Origin: Bacillota bacterium | Lineage (GTDB): Bacteria; Bacillota; Clostridia; Christensenellales; Borkfalkiaceae | Reading direction: 5' to 3' | Length of the DNA: 9,237 bases | NCBI GenBank assembly: GCA_003343765.1 | Contig: QAKO01000085.1 | Location: 1 to 9,237, forward strand | In this document: in pieces, positions 6,663 through 9,237 of the stretch | How positions within the stretch are numbered: the stretch's first letter is position 1 | Layout: each line of letters begins with the position of its first letter | The notes under the pieces: generated by a model | The model's database searches: none | The model's input: only the letters and a program-made list of their open reading frames with translations | Told to the model about the DNA's origin: nothing | Made by a program: the position numbers and the translations under genes

Positions 6663-6730
6663 CGTGTCTGCGTTTGTATGCCTGTGTTCGTGCGTCTGTG
6701 TTCGTGTGCCTGCGTTCGTGCGACTGTTGG
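6663..6730. repeat. Degenerate 14-base tandem repeat
   Basis: Three full units at 6675-6688, 6689-6702 and 6703-6716 follow roughly YGTRYGYCTGYGTT, with a partial unit before (6663-6674) and a decayed one after (6717-6730). The sequence has almost no A on this strand. The 14-base period is not a multiple of three, which argues against coding. Confidence 0.65.
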
Positions 6731-6785
6731 ACGGTCGGTTTTGACACTATTTTTCGAGCGTTTGCCGTGCGACCTTTAAAATTTC

Positions 6786-6824
6786 AAACGCCCGAACGCG
6801 CAAAAATTGCGCGTTCGGGCGTTT
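6786..6824. terminator. Long intrinsic hairpin, probable terminator
   Basis: A perfect 18-base-pair stem (6786-6803 with 6807-6824) with an AAA loop. The plus-strand side continues as TTTTCTT, a reasonable T-run; the minus-strand side continues less T-rich (GAAATTTT). It lies about 200 bases after the lipoprotein terminator, so it either backs up read-through or ends an unrecognised transcript on one strand. Confidence 0.65.
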
Positions 6825-7318
6825 TCTTAAACAGTTTCTTCGCCGTTATCGCAGGCGGTTTTTTCTTCTTCCGCGCCGTCGGTTCTTCTTCATGCGCTAA
6901 ATCAGCCGTTAAAACAGCCTTTAAACGGGCGAAACACTCGATTTCGGACAGGAAGTCATCTATACACAGAACGAGCCGTATTTACCGCAATAAAGGCTTT
7001 AAACGAAGTTTTGCCTTTTACCGTGCCGGAAAACCGTTTTTTCCTGCGCGCAGATGCTCTGTGCGCGTTAGAATACTCCCGGCACAACGGTAACGGGGCG
7101 TTTGCGCTGACGCGCTCCCGCCCCGATCCGCCCCAAAAGGCAAAATATTATAAATTAAACTACCATAAGTTAAAATAGCATCTGTAAATATGATTCTTTT
7201 ATAATCTTTTTTGTAAAAGTGCGCTCGTTTTTTCAGTAAAAATCAGGCGCGCAGACCGTAGCCGCCCGTCAGGGGGTCGCGGAAGAGAAAAATTTCGGGA
7301 GGGAAGAGGGTAAAGGTC

Positions 7319-7378
7319 TTTCAGTTATTTCAGATGTTTGAAATGTTTCAGATATTTGATGTTTGAGAGATGTTTCAG
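7319..7378. repeat. Degenerate TTTCAG repeat near the MATE gene end
   Basis: Seven tandem pieces begin TTTCAG or TTTGA: 7319, 7328, 7337, 7346, 7355, 7362 and 7373. The first four are exactly nine bases long and the rest are 7-11. It starts just beyond the 3' end of the MATE gene. A period of nine could be a decayed coding repeat, but no open frame with a start covers it. Confidence 0.55.
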
Positions 7379-7394
7379 GTTTTATCAGGCGTTT

Positions 7395-8798
7395 TTATTC
7401 CTGCCGTTGCAAAATTGCGGGATCGGCGGCGTCCGCCGCGTCGATCTTGCGGAATTCTTTCCGCCGCACGAGGATCAGACACACGGCATGCGCGAGAATG
7501 GTGGCGATCCAGCTGATGGGGTAGGAAAGATACAGATTGACGAGCGTCCTGTTGGCGGCAAAGAAAGTATAAATATAAACGATACGCATGCCGCATACAC
7601 CCAAAACAGACATACACATGGGCAAGACGGAATGTCCCATACCGCGCATGGAACCGACCAGAACTTCCATGATTCCGCACAGGCAATACGTCGTACAGAT
7701 GACGCTCATGCGTTCCACGCCCAGCGCAATGACTTCGGGCGAATCGGTATAAATTCCCATGAAAAACGATCCTGCAAAATAGACGCCCAGTCCCAGCGCA
7801 AGACCGATGAGCGTGACAATAAAAAGACTGTCCCTGAACACCGCGTCGATGTTTTTCTTTTTGTGCGCGCCGTAATTCTGCCCCGTAAAGGTCAGGCACG
7901 CCTGCGAGACGGCGTTCATCGTCGTATAGACAAACCCTTCGATGTTCGCGGCTTCCGCGTTCGCCGTGATCGCAACATCTCCGAACGAGTTGATAGAGGA
8001 CTGAATGATCACGTTCGAGAATGAAAAAATACATCCCTGCACCCCTGCGGGAAGTCCGATGCGCAGAATATCGCCCAGCGCGTCTTTGTGTATGCGCAGA
8101 GAGCGCAGACGCACTTTGCAGTGACCTTTCAGGCGCACCAGGTGTACTATTACCAGCGTAGACGATATCATCTGCGCGATCACCGTGCCGAGCGCAACGC
8201 CCGCCACGTCCATCTTACACACCGCCACGAAAAATATGTTGAGTCCTACGTTGGATACGCCAGCCGCACACAGAAACAGCAGGGGATTTTTGGAATCCCC
8301 GCGCGCACGGCACAAGGACGATCCGAAATTATACAAAAGATTGAAAGGCATTCCCGCAAAATAGATCTGCAGATACAACGTCGAAAGGGGCAGAACGCTG
8401 TCCGCCGGGACGTTCATCATCAAAAGCAAATACTTCGAACAGCATACCCCGAACACGCCCACGATGACTCCGCCGATCAGGCTCAGACAGATCGCCGTAT
8501 GCACCACGCGGTCCAATCCCTCTTCGTTTTTCGCACCGATCCAGCGCGCCGCCGCAGTACACGATCCCACCGAAAGTCCCAAAAACAAATTGACCGTCAG
8601 ATTGATCAGCGATCCCGTCGATCCCACGGCGCCCGCCGATACGTCGCTCGCAAATCTGCCCAGCACGATGATGTCCGACGCATTGTATAAAAGCTGTAAA
8701 ATTCCCGTCAGCATGATCGGAAGGGAAAATAAAAAGATCTTTCCAAGGAGCGGACGCTCCGTCATATCCAGTTCTTTATTCTTCGTTCTTTCTCTCAT
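7395..8798 (-). CDS. MATE-family multidrug/Na+ (or H+) antiporter
   Basis: A 467-residue polytopic protein of the MATE family, which exports cationic drugs and other compounds in exchange for sodium or protons; its substrate is unknown. Length and about twelve hydrophobic helices in two similar halves fit. Family marks include DMTERPLLGKIFLFSLP (11-27), LQLLYNASDIIVLGRF (34-49), CRARGDSKNP (163-172), the QNYGAHKKK loop between the halves (307-315), and the second-half GSMRGMGHSVLP (382-393). The short C-terminal tail (451-467) is alanine/aspartate-rich. Because relatives keep a KELDMT-like lead-in, the upstream ATG at 8798 is preferred over M12. No ribosome binding site precedes it, and the promoter -10 box ends ten bases upstream, so translation from a leaderless mRNA is likely. 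No clear terminator follows the stop. Confidence 0.93.
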   Translation of the reverse strand: MRERTKNKELDMTERPLLGKIFLFSLPIMLTGILQLLYNASDIIVLGRFASDVSAGAVGSTGSLINLTVNLFLGLSVGSCTAAARWIGAKNEEGLDRVVHTAICLSLIGGVIVGVFGVCCSKYLLLMMNVPADSVLPLSTLYLQIYFAGMPFNLLYNFGSSLCRARGDSKNPLLFLCAAGVSNVGLNIFFVAVCKMDVAGVALGTVIAQMISSTLVIVHLVRLKGHCKVRLRSLRIHKDALGDILRIGLPAGVQGCIFSFSNVIIQSSINSFGDVAITANAEAANIEGFVYTTMNAVSQACLTFTGQNYGAHKKKNIDAVFRDSLFIVTLIGLALGLGVYFAGSFFMGIYTDSPEVIALGVERMSVICTTYCLCGIMEVLVGSMRGMGHSVLPMCMSVLGVCGMRIVYIYTFFAANRTLVNLYLSYPISWIATILAHAVCLILVRRKEFRKIDAADAADPAILQRQE

Positions 8799-8807
8799 AG
8801 CCAGAAC

Positions 8808-8836
8808 ATTATAGTACGCAAAGCCGCGTTTGTCAA
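8808..8836 (-). promoter_or_regulatory. Perfect-consensus sigma-A promoter for the MATE gene
   Basis: On the minus strand, TTGACA (8836-8831) and TATAAT (8813-8808) are separated by exactly 17 bases: full consensus with ideal spacing. Transcription should start near 8801, two to four bases before the MATE ATG at 8798. The -35 box begins about 14 bases after the stop of the upstream gene (8850). Confidence 0.88.
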
Positions 8837-8849
8837 AGTTTTCCGCCGT

Positions 8850-9221
8850 TTAATTCTCTTTTCCGGAAAGTTCTTTCACTTTTCCGATCACGTACGATTC
8901 CGCATTCATTCCGATCACAAAAAAGGCGATCCCGAACAGCGGCAGGGCAATGCACAGCCCCGCCATCCCGTTCAGAACAAACCCCGCAACCGCGACGATC
9001 GCCGCGGTCAGCACATACACCGCCAAGTTCGATACGGCAAGTTTACAACAGTTCTTTACCGTCAAAACGCTGCAAAAGGGGAGTACTTTCCGCCCGTGCA
9101 GAAGATACGCTTCCAAAAGCGACACCGCTCCGAACAGAAGAAGCGCCGCCAGCGCCGCCGCAAAAGAAAATCCGCCCCGTTTGCGTCTGCAAACGGGGCG
9201 GGAATTTTTATTCTTCGTCAT
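8850..9221 (-). CDS. Small membrane protein, unknown function; start uncertain
   Basis: A frame of up to 123 residues that I do not recognise. Three hydrophobic segments lie at about 19-41, 63-84 and 87-107, followed by a short charged end (KVKELSGKEN). The ATG at 9221 has no ribosome binding site and overlaps the last 14 bases of the upstream gene, so it would depend on translational coupling. Residues about 8-17 (RPVCRRKRGG) are encoded by the terminator hairpin at 9172-9201. They would make a normal basic segment before a first membrane helix, so the start may be real; if not, a shorter product from an internal start is possible, though no internal start has a clear ribosome binding site. 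The next gene (MATE) has its own promoter. Confidence 0.65.
   Translation of the reverse strand: MTKNKNSRPVCRRKRGGFSFAAALAALLLFGAVSLLEAYLLHGRKVLPFCSVLTVKNCCKLAVSNLAVYVLTAAIVAVAGFVLNGMAGLCIALPLFGIAFFVIGMNAESYVIGKVKELSGKEN
9172..9201 (-). terminator. Intrinsic terminator inside the start of the next gene
   Basis: A perfect 13-base-pair GC-rich stem (9172-9184 with 9189-9201) with a 4-base loop, followed on the minus strand by ATTTTCTTTT. It starts seven bases after the stop codon of the gene entering from the right edge (9208), so it looks like that gene's terminator, yet it lies inside the open frame starting at 9221. Confidence 0.85.
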
Positions 9222-9237
9222 TCGCGGGTTTTTCGTT
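9208..9237 (-). CDS. 3' end of a gene entering from the right edge
   Basis: On the minus strand one frame reads from the window edge through nine codons (NEKPANDEE) to TAA at 9210-9208, directly followed by the terminator at 9172-9201. A polar, acidic ending before a terminator is typical of a real C-terminus. Too little is present to name the product. It overlaps the ATG of the next gene by 14 bases in a different frame. Confidence 0.55.
   Translation of the reverse strand, partial: NEKPANDEE

Larger units (their letters stand above)
6594..7394. other. 800-base intergenic region rich in hairpins and short repeats
   Basis: No supported gene. From left to right it holds a perfect 10-base inverted repeat (6626-6655), a 14-base degenerate tandem repeat (6663-6730), an 18-base-pair hairpin (6786-6824), a stretch with fragmentary minus-strand open frames (7087-6784), two adjacent GC-rich structured elements (7021-7090 and 7094-7125), an AT-rich patch with a minus-strand TATAAT (7152-7147) but poor -35 box, and a degenerate repeat built on TTTCAG (7319-7378). 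A plus-strand open frame at 6674-7093 runs through repeats and hairpins and is not protein-like. The region could hold a non-coding RNA, a decayed gene, or both. Confidence 0.55.

Noticed and set aside
6626..6824. CRISPR array or IS end suggested by repeats and inverted repeats
   Set aside because: The repeats are too short and degenerate with no spacers, and there is no transposase or flanking target duplication.
6960..6968. DnaA-box-like CTATACACA
   Set aside because: One mismatch, single copy, and no cluster or AT-rich neighbour like that at 158-272.
7021..7090. tRNA-like outline with closing stem GTGCCGG/CCGGCAC
   Set aside because: There is no D-arm, no anticodon arm of correct size and no GGTTCGANTCC T-arm; it is better described as a nested hairpin.
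6674..7093. 139-codon plus-strand frame in the right-hand gap
   Set aside because: It runs through the 14-base repeat, a terminator hairpin and nested hairpins, with no ribosome binding site and non-protein-like composition.
7338..8024. 228-codon plus-strand frame and a similar one at 8088-8690
   Set aside because: Both are antisense to the clear MATE gene and have shadow-like composition rich in H, R, Q and D.

Overview
The window looks like the chromosome of a mid-GC anaerobic member of the Bacillota (Clostridia). Supporting signs are purine-rich AAGGAG-type ribosome binding sites, long intrinsic terminators, several sigma-A type promoters with an exact TTGACA box and a 17-base spacer, a Gram-positive style lipoprotein, and a homologue of Bacillus subtilis YdjI. 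A gut Christensenellales-like lineage would fit, but that is a guess from gene style, not a classification. I see no mobile element, CRISPR array, rRNA or convincing tRNA.

Layout. Positions 1-639 are a long AT-rich gap with two perfect same-strand DnaA boxes and a near-consensus rightward promoter. An aldehyde dehydrogenase follows (640-2004, +) and faces a small membrane protein (2334-2825, -) across a bidirectional terminator. That protein combines two membrane helices, a winged-helix-like segment and a zinc ribbon. It is divergent from a three-gene operon (3087-5040, +): a YdjI-type SPFH protein with two C-terminal zinc ribbons, a one-helix membrane protein, and a four-helix membrane protein with a charged tail, ended by a very strong terminator. 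A monocistronic lipoprotein (5503-6528, +) has its own promoter and terminator. Positions 6594-7394 carry no convincing gene but are rich in hairpins and degenerate short tandem repeats. A MATE-family exporter (7395-8798, -) follows. A small membrane protein (8850-9221, -) overlaps the end of a gene that enters from the right edge (9208-9237, -).

How the genes fit together. The central divergent pair (2334-5040) is the most coherent unit. YdjI belongs to the PspA-associated membrane stress locus of B. subtilis, so an envelope or membrane microdomain role is a reasonable inference, although no PspA gene lies in the window. The other genes look like independent units.

Points of most interest: the SPFH/zinc-ribbon membrane cluster without PspA; a consensus promoter placed so close to the MATE start codon that the mRNA should be leaderless; an intrinsic terminator inside the first codons of the 8850-9221 gene; DnaA boxes next to a strong promoter at the left edge; and a G-rich to C-rich drift along the coding strand of most units, which starts again at the next promoter.
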